Below, one piece after another: positions 51,786-61,162 of a stretch of DNA of 64,000 nt (the first letter of the stretch is position 1; each line of letters starts with the position of its first letter). This stretch comes from CALITV01 sp964415795 (lineage in GTDB: Bacteria; UBP6; UBA1177; JAKLFG01). The position numbers and the translations under genes are program-made. The notes under the pieces were generated by a model. That model made no database searches. It worked only from the letters and a program-made list of their open reading frames with translations, and was not told the DNA's origin. The stretch covers positions 91,488 through 155,487 of the forward strand of contig CAYQBN010000006.1 of NCBI GenBank assembly GCA_964415795.1. The letters run 5' to 3'.

Positions 51786-52457
51786 ATGCAGATAACTCTG
51801 CGCGATCTTTACAAATCCTTTCGCGATCCCGCGGGGAAACGGCGAGAGGTGATCACCGCGCTCTCAGCCGAGATCCCTTCGGGTGCCCTCGTTGCGGTCA
51901 CCGGTCCGTCGGGGGTGGGGAAGACGACACTCTTCAACCTCGTGTCGGGACTGCTCCTCCCCGAGAGTGGCACGATAACGGCCGGCGGGACGGAACTCCC
52001 GAAACTTTCGGAGCGTAAACGCGATCGGTGGCGAGCCCAGAATGTCGGCTACATCTTCCAGACCTTCAATCTGCTTTCCGATCTCACGGTGCTCGATAAT
52101 GTCGTCTTGCCCCATGTGCTCACGGGCAACGGAACGATCGATGGTATCCGGGGCCGCGCTGTTCGGATGCTCGAGGAGTTCGGTGTCGGTGCCGAAGCGG
52201 AGAAGTATCCGTACCAGTTGTCGGGGGGGCAGCGACAGCGCGTCGCGGTGGCGCGGGCGCTTCTTACCGAGCCGTCGCTTGTTCTTGCCGACGAGCCGAC
52301 CGCGAACCTCGATAACGCCTCGGCACGGATCGTCACGGACGCGATCCTCTCGCTCCGCGGCCGTGCGACGATACTCATCGCCACCTATGACAGCCGTTTC
52401 GGAGATGTGAAGCCCGATCTCACCATCGCCCTCGGCGGGGAGGTTCCTCATGCGTAA
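51786..52457 (+). CDS. ABC transporter ATPase, MacB/LolD type
   Basis: 223 residues. Walker A GPSGVGKTT, signature LSGGQRQRVAVARAL, Walker B LVLADEPTANLD. The sequence belongs to the LolD/MacB/FtsE group that drives FtsX-type permeases. It overlaps the permease by eight bases. Given the metal-binding neighbours it is likely part of the same function. Confidence 0.93.
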   Translation: MQITLRDLYKSFRDPAGKRREVITALSAEIPSGALVAVTGPSGVGKTTLFNLVSGLLLPESGTITAGGTELPKLSERKRDRWRAQNVGYIFQTFNLLSDLTVLDNVVLPHVLTGNGTIDGIRGRAVRMLEEFGVGAEAEKYPYQLSGGQRQRVAVARALLTEPSLVLADEPTANLDNASARIVTDAILSLRGRATILIATYDSRFGDVKPDLTIALGGEVPHA

Positions 52458-53736
52458 GGTGGGGGCGCTTCTTACCCTTGCCGTTGCGTCACTGCGTGGA
52501 CGGCTCTTTGCGACGGTGGTCTCCGTGTTCGCGGTCGCTGTGGCGCTCGCGGTCGTTGCGGTGACCGGCATCGTCTCGTTCGCGATCGCTCAACAGGCGT
52601 TCGAATCGGGGCGAAAATATCCCTTCATCATTGCCGCCGAGGGATCGAGCGAGACGCAGGTCATCCTCTCGACGATATTCCACATCGACAAACCGCGTGG
52701 AAAGATACCGTTCGCAACGTACGAATCACTGAAAAGCGATCCGCGCGTCACGGCAGCGTTCCCCCTCGCGGTCGCCGACTCGGTAGGGGTGTTCCCTATC
52801 ATCGGGACGAACGGGGAGTTCTTGAAGGACATCGGAGTCGGCTATCGCGGCGATATCACACTTTCCGATCCGCACAGTGCGGTGCTCGGGGCGACGGTAG
52901 CGCGACAGCTGCTCATGGACATTGGCGCGCAGTTCACTGGCACCCACGGGGTCGGCGGCTCGGCCAACGAGGCGGATGAGCACGCGGAGTGGACCTACAC
53001 GGTGAAGGGGATCCTCGCGCCGACCGGCGGCCCGGAGGACACCGCTGTTTATGTTTCCTACCGAGCCGTGTGGGCGATTCACCAGCACGGGGAACCTCAC
53101 CACGAGGGCGAACATCACGACGAGGGAGGAGAAGAACACCCCGAAAAGGGAGAAGCAGAACACCATGGCGAGGGCGACCGCTACCACCTGTCGGAGGGGA
53201 TGCTCACGGCGGTCCTTGCGCGGACCGCGAACCCGGTACAGGTTTTCGACCTCCAGCAGGAATACAGCCGTCCGGGGCTCACTGCGGTCAACACTGCGAG
53301 TGCCGTGCGCTCGTTCCAGAAGTACTTCAATACTGCAGGGCTCGTAGCCGCCTTTTTCGCCGGCCTCATGCTCCTCATCGCTGCGGTGCTCATTCTCGCG
53401 ATCACGCTCATGGCGATTGAGACGCGCCGACGCGAACTCGCGCTTTTACGTATTCTTGGCATTGGACGGGTGACGATCGCGCTCCTCGTCATGCTTGAGG
53501 TGCTCATCGTCACCCTTGCGGGAGTGGTGGTGGGATCGTTGCTTGGCCACGGCGTTCCGGCGGCATTCGCCGCGGAGATCTCGCGCCTCATCGGTGCCGC
53601 TATCGAGCCGTGGCGCATTGGGACCTACGAACTGCCTGCGCTGATCGGTGCGCTTCTTCTCGGGCAGGCGATCGCCCTCATCGCAATGGTGCGGGTCTAC
53701 CGGATGAATCTCGTCGAGGAAAGCGGAAAGGTCTAG
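52450..53736 (+). CDS. MacB/FtsX-like ABC permease with a His-rich loop
   Basis: 428 residues. One N-terminal membrane helix (about 8-38), a large extracytoplasmic domain, then three helices after residue 295, the MacB/FtsX topology. Inside the extracytoplasmic domain, residues about 211-245 form a loop unusually rich in His/Glu/Gly (HQHGEPHHEGEHHDEGG and a further Glu/His run), which should bind Zn or another divalent metal. Unlike standard MacB, this points to metal sensing or delivery. It ends four bases into the convergent nagZ gene. Confidence 0.85.
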   Translation: MRKVGALLTLAVASLRGRLFATVVSVFAVAVALAVVAVTGIVSFAIAQQAFESGRKYPFIIAAEGSSETQVILSTIFHIDKPRGKIPFATYESLKSDPRVTAAFPLAVADSVGVFPIIGTNGEFLKDIGVGYRGDITLSDPHSAVLGATVARQLLMDIGAQFTGTHGVGGSANEADEHAEWTYTVKGILAPTGGPEDTAVYVSYRAVWAIHQHGEPHHEGEHHDEGGEEHPEKGEAEHHGEGDRYHLSEGMLTAVLARTANPVQVFDLQQEYSRPGLTAVNTASAVRSFQKYFNTAGLVAAFFAGLMLLIAAVLILAITLMAIETRRRELALLRILGIGRVTIALLVMLEVLIVTLAGVVVGSLLGHGVPAAFAAEISRLIGAAIEPWRIGTYELPALIGALLLGQAIALIAMVRVYRMNLVEESGKV

Positions 53737-54722
53737 CGTTTGACGATCGCGGCGAGCGCCGCTTCGACCCGTTCGCCGATCCGTTCGAGGCGCCGCAGGA
53801 TTTCCCCATCGTGTTCGGCGGCGCGCACGAGCGCTTCCCAGTGCGCGAGCATCGCCTCTTCGTTCCCAGAACAGACGAGCAGAAGGTCGCCGCTCGCCGC
53901 GAGGAAGAGGTTTACCTTTTCCTCGGGAGACCAGCGATCGAGCGCGTGCATCTCGAGGTCGTCGGTCATGATGAGGCCGGTGAAGCCGATCTCGTCCCGG
54001 AGGAAATTCAGCCATGCCCGCGACAGGCTCGCGGGAAAGAGCGGATCGACATCCGGCACAAGGATGTGCGCCGCCATGACGAACGGTGCCTCACCGGCAA
54101 GGTCGAAGTAGGGGGAGAGATCGCTTTCTTTGAGTTCGTCGAGCGTTTTGGCGATGCGGGGCAGTTCCTTGTGCGAGTCTATCGTCGTGGCGCCGTGGCC
54201 GGGAAAGTGTTTGATGACGCCGGCGACCCCTTCGGCATGGAGCGCGGCAAGATAGCGCCACGCGTGGCGGATGACCTCGTCGGGATCTTCGGAAAAGGAA
54301 CGGTCGCCGACGATGGAGGCGTCTTCTCCGGAGCGAAGGTCAACGACAGGTGCCATATCTACCGTGATGCCGAGGCGTCTCAGTTCACGACCGAGTCGCC
54401 GCACGCGGCTCGTGAACTCTGTCTCGTCGAGCGTCGCGAGTTCTTTAGCCGACGGAAGCGACCAATCGCCGGGGGGGAGACGCCGCACCCGGCCTCCCTC
54501 CTCATCGAGCGAGAAGATGCGGAGCGACTCGTGGTTTTTGCGCAGGTCGCTGCAGATCGCCTCGAGCGACTCGAGCGACTCGATGTTGCGTTTGAAAAAG
54601 ATGACGCCGATCGGCTGGGTCTCGCGGAAGAGGCGCACCTCGCGCGACGACTCGGTCGATCCCGCAAGCGAGAAGATACAGGCGTTACCCGCCGCTTTTT
54701 TCAGCCGTTCGAGGTATGCCAT
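53733..54722 (-). CDS. nagZ: Beta-N-acetylglucosaminidase NagZ (GH3)
   Basis: 329 residues. Glycoside hydrolase family 3: VIKHFPGHGATTIDSHKELP carries the His-containing catalytic loop and TGLIMTDDLEMHAL the nucleophile Asp. It cleaves GlcNAc from anhydro-muropeptides in wall recycling. Overlaps the rdgB stop by 22 bp and the permease stop by four. Confidence 0.93.
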   Translation of the reverse strand: MAYLERLKKAAGNACIFSLAGSTESSREVRLFRETQPIGVIFFKRNIESLESLEAICSDLRKNHESLRIFSLDEEGGRVRRLPPGDWSLPSAKELATLDETEFTSRVRRLGRELRRLGITVDMAPVVDLRSGEDASIVGDRSFSEDPDEVIRHAWRYLAALHAEGVAGVIKHFPGHGATTIDSHKELPRIAKTLDELKESDLSPYFDLAGEAPFVMAAHILVPDVDPLFPASLSRAWLNFLRDEIGFTGLIMTDDLEMHALDRWSPEEKVNLFLAASGDLLLVCSGNEEAMLAHWEALVRAAEHDGEILRRLERIGERVEAALAAIVKR

Positions 54723-55291
54723 CGGAGCATCTCTTCAACTCTTCGGAACGCCCGACCGCGGTGGCTAAGGGCGTTCTTTTCCTCGGGGGTCATCTCGGCA
54801 AGTGTCCGTTCGTGGCCGTCGGGGATGAACATTGGGTCATACCCGAAGCCGTTCGCGCCGCGCTCTTCGAGGATGAGCCGGCCGTCCACGCGACCATTCG
54901 CGCCGAGCATCCGGCCGTCGGGAAAGAGGATGACGGCGGTGCAGAGGAAGTAGCCGCGCCGGTCGGCGACATCCTTCAGGTCGTCGCGCAGTTTCGCGCG
55001 GTTGCGGACATGGTCGCCGTTCACTCCTCCCCAGCGCGCCGAATGAACGCCGGGAGCGCCGCCGAGCGCCGGCACGATGAGCCCCGAGTCGTCGGAGAGG
55101 ACCGGCAGTCCGCCGGTGTGCGCGAGCGCCGCCTCCGCCTTGATCACCGCGTTCTCGAGGAAGGTCTTGCCGTACTCTTCCGGGTCAAAGCCATCAACGA
55201 ACTCGGCGATCGAAAGGACCTCGACCGTCGTGAATATCTCGCGTGCTTCCTGTAGTTTGTGGCGATTGCCGGTTGCGAAGACGAGTTTCAT
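54701..55291 (-). CDS. rdgB: Non-canonical purine NTP pyrophosphatase RdgB/HAM1
   Basis: 196 residues. ATGNRHKLQEAREI, FLENAVIKAEAALAHTGGLPVLSDDSGL, the RGYF motif and GANGFGYDPMF are the ITPase family marks. It removes dITP/XTP from the nucleotide pool. I use the ATG before KLVFATGN. A longer upstream frame runs into the OPT gene. Confidence 0.95.
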   Translation of the reverse strand: MKLVFATGNRHKLQEAREIFTTVEVLSIAEFVDGFDPEEYGKTFLENAVIKAEAALAHTGGLPVLSDDSGLIVPALGGAPGVHSARWGGVNGDHVRNRAKLRDDLKDVADRRGYFLCTAVILFPDGRMLGANGRVDGRLILEERGANGFGYDPMFIPDGHERTLAEMTPEEKNALSHRGRAFRRVEEMLRWHTSNG

Positions 55292-55301
55292 GGACCGGTG
55301 G

Positions 55302-57326
55302 CTACTCTTCTGGTTTCGCTTTGAACGATTCCCACACGAAGTAGGCGATGAGCGCCGCGAAGGCGACAAGGGCGAGCGCTTCCGAGATGAAGGCGCCATT
55401 CGCTATTTTGTCCCAATGAATGAGCTTGAGCGAATCTTCGGTGCCGGTGAAGAAGAGGATGATGGCGCCGAGGACGCCGAAGAGCGCCGCACCGGCGATG
55501 AAACCGGATGCTATGAGGATGCCGCGGTCGGTGCGCGCCTTGGCGAGTTTCTCGTCCTTGGTCTTGCCGAAGAAGTGGTTGAGCAGGCCGCCGACGATGA
55601 GCGGGGTGTTGAGCGGCAGCGGGATGAACATGCCGAGCGCGAAGGCGAGCGGGGAGACCTTGAGCCAGTTGACGAGTATCGAGATGACCGCGCCGACCGA
55701 GAGGAGCACCCAGCTGACCCCTTTGCCCGACATGAGCGGCTCGATGATCGCCGCCATCGCGTTCGCCTGCGGCGCGACCATCGGGTTGGGGTGTTCCGGC
55801 GTCTGGACGAAGCCAAAGACTTGGCTGAGCACATAGATGACGACGCCGACGGTGGCCGACGCGACGAGCGTGCCGAGGAACTTGAAGGTCTGCTGTTTAT
55901 ACGGGCTCGTGCCGAGCCAGTAACCGACCTTGAGATCGGTGATGAATCCGCCCGCCATCGAGAGCGCGGTGCAGACGATGCCGCCGATGACGAGCGACGC
56001 GACCATCCCCTGCCAGCCGCTGAGTCCAACCGCGACGAGGACCGCCGAGGAGAGGATGAGCGTCATGAGCGTCATACCAGAGACCGGGTTGGTGCCGACG
56101 ATCGCGATCGCGTTCGCCGCGACGGTGGTGAAGAGGAACGAGATGACGAAAACGGTGATGAGCGCGACGACCGCCTGCGTGAGGGTCACCTTGACGCCGA
56201 GGATGAGGAAGATGAATATCGCGACGAGCGTCAGTCCGATGAGCGAGAGGACGAGCGACATCTTGAGATCGCGCTGGGTGCGGAGCACCTGCGTTTCGCC
56301 GCCCGTTTTACCGCCCATGCCGACCGCCAGTTTGAACGCCGAGCCGATGACGCCGCTCGACTTGATGATGCCGATGATGCCGGCCATCGCGATGGCGCCG
56401 ATGCCTATCGGGCGGACATGCTGTTTGAAAATGTCCTCAGGTGACATCGCGGCGAAGGGATTTGTCGGAGCGCCGGCAAGCACCGCGAGCGCGCCGATCT
56501 CGTTGATGAGCGGAACGAGCACGAACCACGAGAGGAGCGAACCGACGACGATGATGAGCGAGAAGCGGAGCCCGACGAGGAAGCCGAAGCTGAAGATGAG
56601 CGCGCTCACATTGAGCTTGAAGACCATCTTGACCTTGTCGGCGAGCGCCTCGCCGTAGGGGAGGAGCGTGCGGCTCGTGAACTCCTCGGCCCACAGTTTG
56701 AGATAGGTGAAGGCAAAGTCGAACAGGCCGCCGATGAGGCCGCTCGTGACGAGCAGTTTCGCACCCGAGCCGCCCTTCTCGCCAGTCATGAGTATTTCGG
56801 TGGTAGCGGTTGCTTCGGGGAACGGCAGTTTGCCGTGCATGTCCTTCACGAAGTACTTGCGAAAGGGGATGAGGAAGAGGATGCCGAGGAATCCGCCGAG
56901 GAGTGAGGAGAAGAATATCTGCCAGAAGTTGACCTGTATCTCAGGGTACTTCGCCTGAAGAATGTAGAGGCCGGGTATCGTGAAAACGGCACCGGCGACG
57001 ATGACGCCGGAAGCAGCGCCGATCGACTGGATGATGACATTCTGTCCAAGCGCGTTCTTCTTGCGGAGCGCCGCCGAGGCGCCGACCGCGATGATGGAGA
57101 TGGGGATCGCCGCCTCGAACACCTGACCGATCTTGAGACCCGAATAGGCGGCCGCCGCCGAGAAGACCGCCGCCATGAGCAGTCCCATGAAGAGCGACCA
57201 GTTCGTCACTTCGGGCACATTCTCGGTCGCCGGCATGACCGGCTGGTACTCTTCGCCCGGTTTCAGTTCGCGATACGCGTTCTCGGGAAGTCCCTTGACC
57301 GGGCCGCCTTCGCCATGACCTGACAT
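55302..57326 (-). CDS. OPT-family oligopeptide transporter
   Basis: 674 residues with about 14-16 membrane helices. The N-terminal region SGLKIGQVFEAAIPISI and the middle KLPFPEATATTEIL are hallmarks of bacterial OPT transporters of the TIGR00733 group. Probably imports small peptides. Start preceded by ACGGAGG, promoter at 57373-57400. Likely leads the OPT-rdgB-nagZ transcript. Confidence 0.93.
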   Translation of the reverse strand: MSGHGEGGPVKGLPENAYRELKPGEEYQPVMPATENVPEVTNWSLFMGLLMAAVFSAAAAYSGLKIGQVFEAAIPISIIAVGASAALRKKNALGQNVIIQSIGAASGVIVAGAVFTIPGLYILQAKYPEIQVNFWQIFFSSLLGGFLGILFLIPFRKYFVKDMHGKLPFPEATATTEILMTGEKGGSGAKLLVTSGLIGGLFDFAFTYLKLWAEEFTSRTLLPYGEALADKVKMVFKLNVSALIFSFGFLVGLRFSLIIVVGSLLSWFVLVPLINEIGALAVLAGAPTNPFAAMSPEDIFKQHVRPIGIGAIAMAGIIGIIKSSGVIGSAFKLAVGMGGKTGGETQVLRTQRDLKMSLVLSLIGLTLVAIFIFLILGVKVTLTQAVVALITVFVISFLFTTVAANAIAIVGTNPVSGMTLMTLILSSAVLVAVGLSGWQGMVASLVIGGIVCTALSMAGGFITDLKVGYWLGTSPYKQQTFKFLGTLVASATVGVVIYVLSQVFGFVQTPEHPNPMVAPQANAMAAIIEPLMSGKGVSWVLLSVGAVISILVNWLKVSPLAFALGMFIPLPLNTPLIVGGLLNHFFGKTKDEKLAKARTDRGILIASGFIAGAALFGVLGAIILFFTGTEDSLKLIHWDKIANGAFISEALALVAFAALIAYFVWESFKAKPEE

Positions 57327-57372
57327 CGTTTCCTCCGTTCGTGGTTGCCAGTTCCCTCACACGATACGGGCA

Positions 57373-57400
57373 AGCATAGCGGAGCAAGAGGTATTGTCAA
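57373..57400 (-). promoter_or_regulatory. Sigma70-like promoter for OPT-rdgB-nagZ
   Basis: Minus strand: TTGACA (57395-57400), 16 bp, TATGCT (57373-57378), 46 bp ahead of the start. Confidence 0.65.
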
Positions 57401-57426
57401 TGAAAGCAGAACGTTTCCGCCGTTTC

Positions 57427-57455
57427 TTGACGCACCTTTCCCTTTGTCGTAGGAT
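57427..57455 (+). promoter_or_regulatory. Sigma70-like promoter for eno
   Basis: TTGACG (57427-57432), 17 bp, TAGGAT (57450-57455), 46 bp before the enolase start, divergent from the OPT promoter. Confidence 0.65.
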
Positions 57456-57501
57456 GACGCGAGTGGACGGTTCTTAGCAACTTTGCAAGAAGGAGAAGGC
57501 A

Positions 57502-58788
57502 ATGGCTTACACGATCGCTTCGGTGCGTGCACTCGAGATACTCGATTCGCGCGGATTTCCCACCGTCGAGGCGGAGGTGATGCTCGACTGCGGCATCGTC
57601 GGCCGCGCGGCGGTCCCGTCGGGCGCATCGACGGGCGAGCGGGAGGCGTGCGAACTGCGCGACGGCGACAAGAAGCGCTACAACGGCAAGGGGGTGCAGA
57701 AGGCGGTCGGCCATGTGAACGGCGAGATCGCGCGGCTCATCGTCGGGAGGACCTTTACGAACCAGCGCGAACTCGACTACGCGCTCATTGAACTCGATGG
57801 GACGCCGAACAAGACGAACCTCGGTGCGAATGCGATCCTTGCGGTCTCGATGGCCTTTGCGCGAGCCTGTGCCAGTGAGATGGGAGTGCCGCTCTTCGCC
57901 TACCTCGGTGGAGCGAACGCCCACCTTCTTCCGGTTCCCTGCATGAATGTCGTCAACGGCGGCAAGCACGCCGACAACAATGTTGACTTTCAGGAGTTCA
58001 TGATCGCGCCGCACGGTGCGCCGTCGTTCGCCGAGGCGATACGCATGGGGTCTGAGGTCTTTCAGGCGCTCAAGAGTATCCTCAAGGGGAAGGGCTATTC
58101 GACCGGCGTCGGCGACGAAGGCGGTTTCGCTCCGGACCTCAAGTCGAACGAGGAGGCGGTCGAATCAATCATCGCCGGCATCGAGAAGGCGGGTTATAAG
58201 CCGGGTACCGATGTCTCGATCTGCCTCGATCCCGCGGCGAGCGAGATGTGGGAGGAGGGAAAGTATGTCCTCTTCAAGAGCACCAAGAAGGCGCTCAGCA
58301 CCGAGGAGCTCATTGCGCTCTGGGAGAAGTGGGTGAAGGACTACCCCATCATCTCGATAGAAGACGGTCTCGCCGAGAACGACTGGAAAGGCTGGGCGGC
58401 GCTCACCAAGCGACTCGGCGGAAAGATAGAGCTCGTCGGTGACGACATCTTCTGCACCAACAAGAAGATACTCGAGAAGGGGATCGCCGAAGGGGTTGCC
58501 AACGCGATACTCATCAAACTCAACCAGATCGGGACCGTCACCGAGACGCTCGAAACGATAGAGACTGCCTACCGCAACCACTACAACTGCTTCGTCTCGC
58601 ACCGGAGCGGCGAAACGGTGGACTCGTTCATCTCTGACCTCACCGTGGCGGTGAACGCGGGAAAGATAAAGACTGGCAGCGCCTGCCGCGGCGAGCGGAT
58701 CGAGAAGTTCAACCAGCTCATCCGCATCGAACGCGACCTCGGGAAGAGCGCCCGCTTCGCCGGCCTCAAGGCCTTCAAGAATCGCTAG
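57502..58788 (+). CDS. eno: Enolase
   Basis: 428 residues. Converts 2-phosphoglycerate to phosphoenolpyruvate. VPSGASTGEREACELRD, MNVVNGGKHADNNVDFQEFM, VGDEGGFAP, and the C-terminal SHRSGETVDSFISDL cover the Mg-binding and catalytic residues. Start follows AGAAGGAG. Own promoter. Single gene transcript by context. Confidence 0.98.
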   Translation: MAYTIASVRALEILDSRGFPTVEAEVMLDCGIVGRAAVPSGASTGEREACELRDGDKKRYNGKGVQKAVGHVNGEIARLIVGRTFTNQRELDYALIELDGTPNKTNLGANAILAVSMAFARACASEMGVPLFAYLGGANAHLLPVPCMNVVNGGKHADNNVDFQEFMIAPHGAPSFAEAIRMGSEVFQALKSILKGKGYSTGVGDEGGFAPDLKSNEEAVESIIAGIEKAGYKPGTDVSICLDPAASEMWEEGKYVLFKSTKKALSTEELIALWEKWVKDYPIISIEDGLAENDWKGWAALTKRLGGKIELVGDDIFCTNKKILEKGIAEGVANAILIKLNQIGTVTETLETIETAYRNHYNCFVSHRSGETVDSFISDLTVAVNAGKIKTGSACRGERIEKFNQLIRIERDLGKSARFAGLKAFKNR

Positions 58789-58798
58789 CGGGTCTTTT

Positions 58799-61006
58799 TC
58801 ACTTCGACTTGAATTCCCAGATGCCGTTGTAGGGCTCTCCGGAGGCTTTGAGTTCCTCGGCGCGCTCTTTGAGGAAGGCGAAGGCCTTGTCTTCGGGGAA
58901 GGTGGTTTTGGCGCAGAGCGCGAGGCATCCGTCCATGTCACCGGCGATAAACCGTTCGAGCGCTGCCTCGTACTCCTCTTTGAGCCGCCGCTTCTCTGCG
59001 ACGACCGGGTCGCCGAGCCGGCACATGAGTTCGTAGATCTTGACCCCCTTCTTCTTGCCTTTCACCTGCACCGTGTCGAGCCAGCGGAAGAAGAACTCAT
59101 CCTGCGCCCGCTCGAATATCTTCTCCGAGGCGACGATGCGGACACCGTAGGGACGCGTGAGTCCTTCCATGCGCGAGGCGGTGTTGACGGCGTCGCCGAT
59201 CGCCGAGTAGTTGAACCGCTCCTGCGAACCCATGTTGCCGACGATCGCCTCGCCGACATTGACGCCGACGCCCATGCGGACATCGGGCTTTCCTTCGGCC
59301 TTGAACTCGGCGCGCACCGCGTCCATCCGCTCCATGATCTTCATGGCCGAACGGCACGCCTCCTTCTCCTTGTCGGGGACATCGAGCGGCGCACCGTAGA
59401 GCGCCATCATCGCATCGCCCATGTACTTGTCGAGAAAGCCGCTGTGTTCGAGCACCGCCGCGGTCGCCGGAGTGAAGAGGCGGTTTATCGCCTTGATGAG
59501 GTCTTCGGGCGGCATCGATTCCGAAAGCGTGGTGAAGCCGACGATGTCGGAAAAGAGGGCGACGATCTCCTTCTTCTGGCCGTAGAGGGTTATCTGTTCC
59601 GGATCGCCGGTGAGTTGCGACAAAAGTTTCGGATCGAGGTACTTCGCGAAGGCGTTCCGCATGAAGGAGGCCTGTTTGTCCACGAAGAAATACTTGCCGA
59701 TGTAGATGAGCAGCATGAGGAACCAGAGGAAGAGGAGCGGGGTCGCGAGGTAGATGACCACGCCGTTCTTACGGGCGAAATACCCGAGGAAGAAGAAGAG
59801 AAGAGAATAGACCACCGTTCCGGCGATCCCTTGCCAGAGAGGAACGCGGTGGTAGAGGAACCGGATGAAGAAGAGCGGCAGAAGGACGAAGAAGAACGAG
59901 ACGAGATACGACCACACCGGTGCGGTGAGGAAGCGGTTTCTCAGCATGTTATCGAACATCGCGGCGTGGACGAAGATGCCGGGAATGAACTCCTCGAGCG
60001 GAGTGACGCGCTGGTCCCAGGTTCCGAGCGCCGTGTTGGCGACGAAGACCACTTTGTCCTTCACATCGGCGGTCGCCATGTCGGCGATGGAAAAGGTATG
60101 GAATCGCGTGCTCCGGACAGAGTAATTGATGAGCGAGAGACCCTCATAACTCACGGGGATGGTAAGATCTCCGACCGCAACCTCCTCGAGGCCGGTCGTC
60201 GAGTAGGCGATCCGCGCCGTTTTTCCGAAATACAGTTGCGCGGCGGCGAGCGAAAGCGAGGGGAGAAGGACCCATTCGCCTGTGCTTTCGTCGCGGACCT
60301 GTGCGAGGAGGAGGTAGTGGCGGATCGGGCCGTCGAGATCGGGGACGGTATTGAAGAACGCGAGGTCGGACCCGGTCGCGACGAACTCGGGAAGCGGTAA
60401 GAGAAGCCCGGCATAACTCGCGGGAAGCGGCGGTTTTCCCGCTGCGGCGCCCTCGACCGGCTTGAGCAGGAAGTTCGACTTGTTCTGCGCCGCTTTTATC
60501 GCCGATGCGGCGGTGGCGGGGTCCTTTACCTCTTCCGGGGTCTGAAGAATGGCGCCGAGTACCACCTTTTTCCCGTACTTGTCGAGCACCGCTTGGAGTT
60601 TCGCGTCGCCCGGCACCCAGTTCGGGTCGAGCATTCGGATCTTCGCCTCGAGGTCGCGGTTCACCCGTTCCGAGAAGGTCATGTCGAACACGATACCCTT
60701 CGCGCCGCGCTCCATGAGCGTCTCGATGAGGTCGGCGATGACGCCGCGGTCCCACGGCCAGCGTCCGTACTTCTCGAGCGCCGCATCGTCGGCCGCTGCG
60801 ATAGCGAACTGGTTCGACGGCTCGTCGTCGGGAAGCATCTTCACCTGCACATCGTAGAGGAGCATCTCGAGGAGGTACATGGTGCGGTTCCCCTCCGGTT
60901 TGGCGAGGTAGCGGATGAAGAATGCGGCGAAGATGACGAACGCGCCGACGGCGATGGCGCGGACGACCGAAAATCCTTTGTCAACCGGTTTCTTTTTCGT
61001 GTTCAT
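58799..61006 (-). CDS. CHASE2-domain adenylate cyclase, class III
   Basis: 735 residues. N-terminal membrane helix, CHASE2 sensor domain (about 35-330, with WPWDRGVIADLI and VFVANTALGTWDQR), three membrane helices (about 340-430), and a class III cyclase domain (about 480-650). Metal aspartates lie in LFSDIVGFTTLSE and in GDAMMALYGAP. The LDKYMGD lysine and GDAVNTASRM Asp/Asn/Arg favour ATP as substrate. Start at ATG 61006. An ATG at 61048 lies within the -10 box. Likely an extracytoplasmic signal to cAMP transducer. Confidence 0.92.
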   Translation of the reverse strand: MNTKKKPVDKGFSVVRAIAVGAFVIFAAFFIRYLAKPEGNRTMYLLEMLLYDVQVKMLPDDEPSNQFAIAAADDAALEKYGRWPWDRGVIADLIETLMERGAKGIVFDMTFSERVNRDLEAKIRMLDPNWVPGDAKLQAVLDKYGKKVVLGAILQTPEEVKDPATAASAIKAAQNKSNFLLKPVEGAAAGKPPLPASYAGLLLPLPEFVATGSDLAFFNTVPDLDGPIRHYLLLAQVRDESTGEWVLLPSLSLAAAQLYFGKTARIAYSTTGLEEVAVGDLTIPVSYEGLSLINYSVRSTRFHTFSIADMATADVKDKVVFVANTALGTWDQRVTPLEEFIPGIFVHAAMFDNMLRNRFLTAPVWSYLVSFFFVLLPLFFIRFLYHRVPLWQGIAGTVVYSLLFFFLGYFARKNGVVIYLATPLLFLWFLMLLIYIGKYFFVDKQASFMRNAFAKYLDPKLLSQLTGDPEQITLYGQKKEIVALFSDIVGFTTLSESMPPEDLIKAINRLFTPATAAVLEHSGFLDKYMGDAMMALYGAPLDVPDKEKEACRSAMKIMERMDAVRAEFKAEGKPDVRMGVGVNVGEAIVGNMGSQERFNYSAIGDAVNTASRMEGLTRPYGVRIVASEKIFERAQDEFFFRWLDTVQVKGKKKGVKIYELMCRLGDPVVAEKRRLKEEYEAALERFIAGDMDGCLALCAKTTFPEDKAFAFLKERAEELKASGEPYNGIWEFKSK

Positions 61007-61046
61007 GGGCGTTTTCCCCGTCGCAATCGTTGCAGAAGATCGCTCC

Positions 61047-61075
61047 ATACTAGCGCGCTTCGCGGCCAAAAGCAA
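61047..61075 (-). promoter_or_regulatory. Sigma70-like promoter for the CHASE2 cyclase
   Basis: Minus strand: TTGCTT (61070-61075), 17 bp, TAGTAT (61047-61052). Confidence 0.6.
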
Positions 61076-61097
61076 AAAGAGGCGTCCCTTTTCTTCC

Positions 61098-61126
61098 TTG
61101 CCAAAACGGAGCGGTGACGATACAAT
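61098..61126 (+). promoter_or_regulatory. Sigma70-like promoter for the DUF4215 protein gene
   Basis: TTGCCA (61098-61103), 17 bp, TACAAT (61121-61126), 36 bp before GTG 61163. Confidence 0.65.
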
Positions 61127-61162
61127 ACCTTTTCGTTACCTCGTGGGTTGAGGGAGTGTGCC

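Noticed and set aside
55077..56444. Open frame of 455 codons on the plus strand, very rich in Arg/Asp/Glu
   Set aside because: Antisense to rdgB and the OPT gene. The charged composition mirrors hydrophobic codons on the other strand.
61006..61048. Longer N-terminus for the CHASE2 cyclase from ATG 61048
   Set aside because: That ATG is part of the -10 box of the likely promoter, and the added residues are not conserved-looking.
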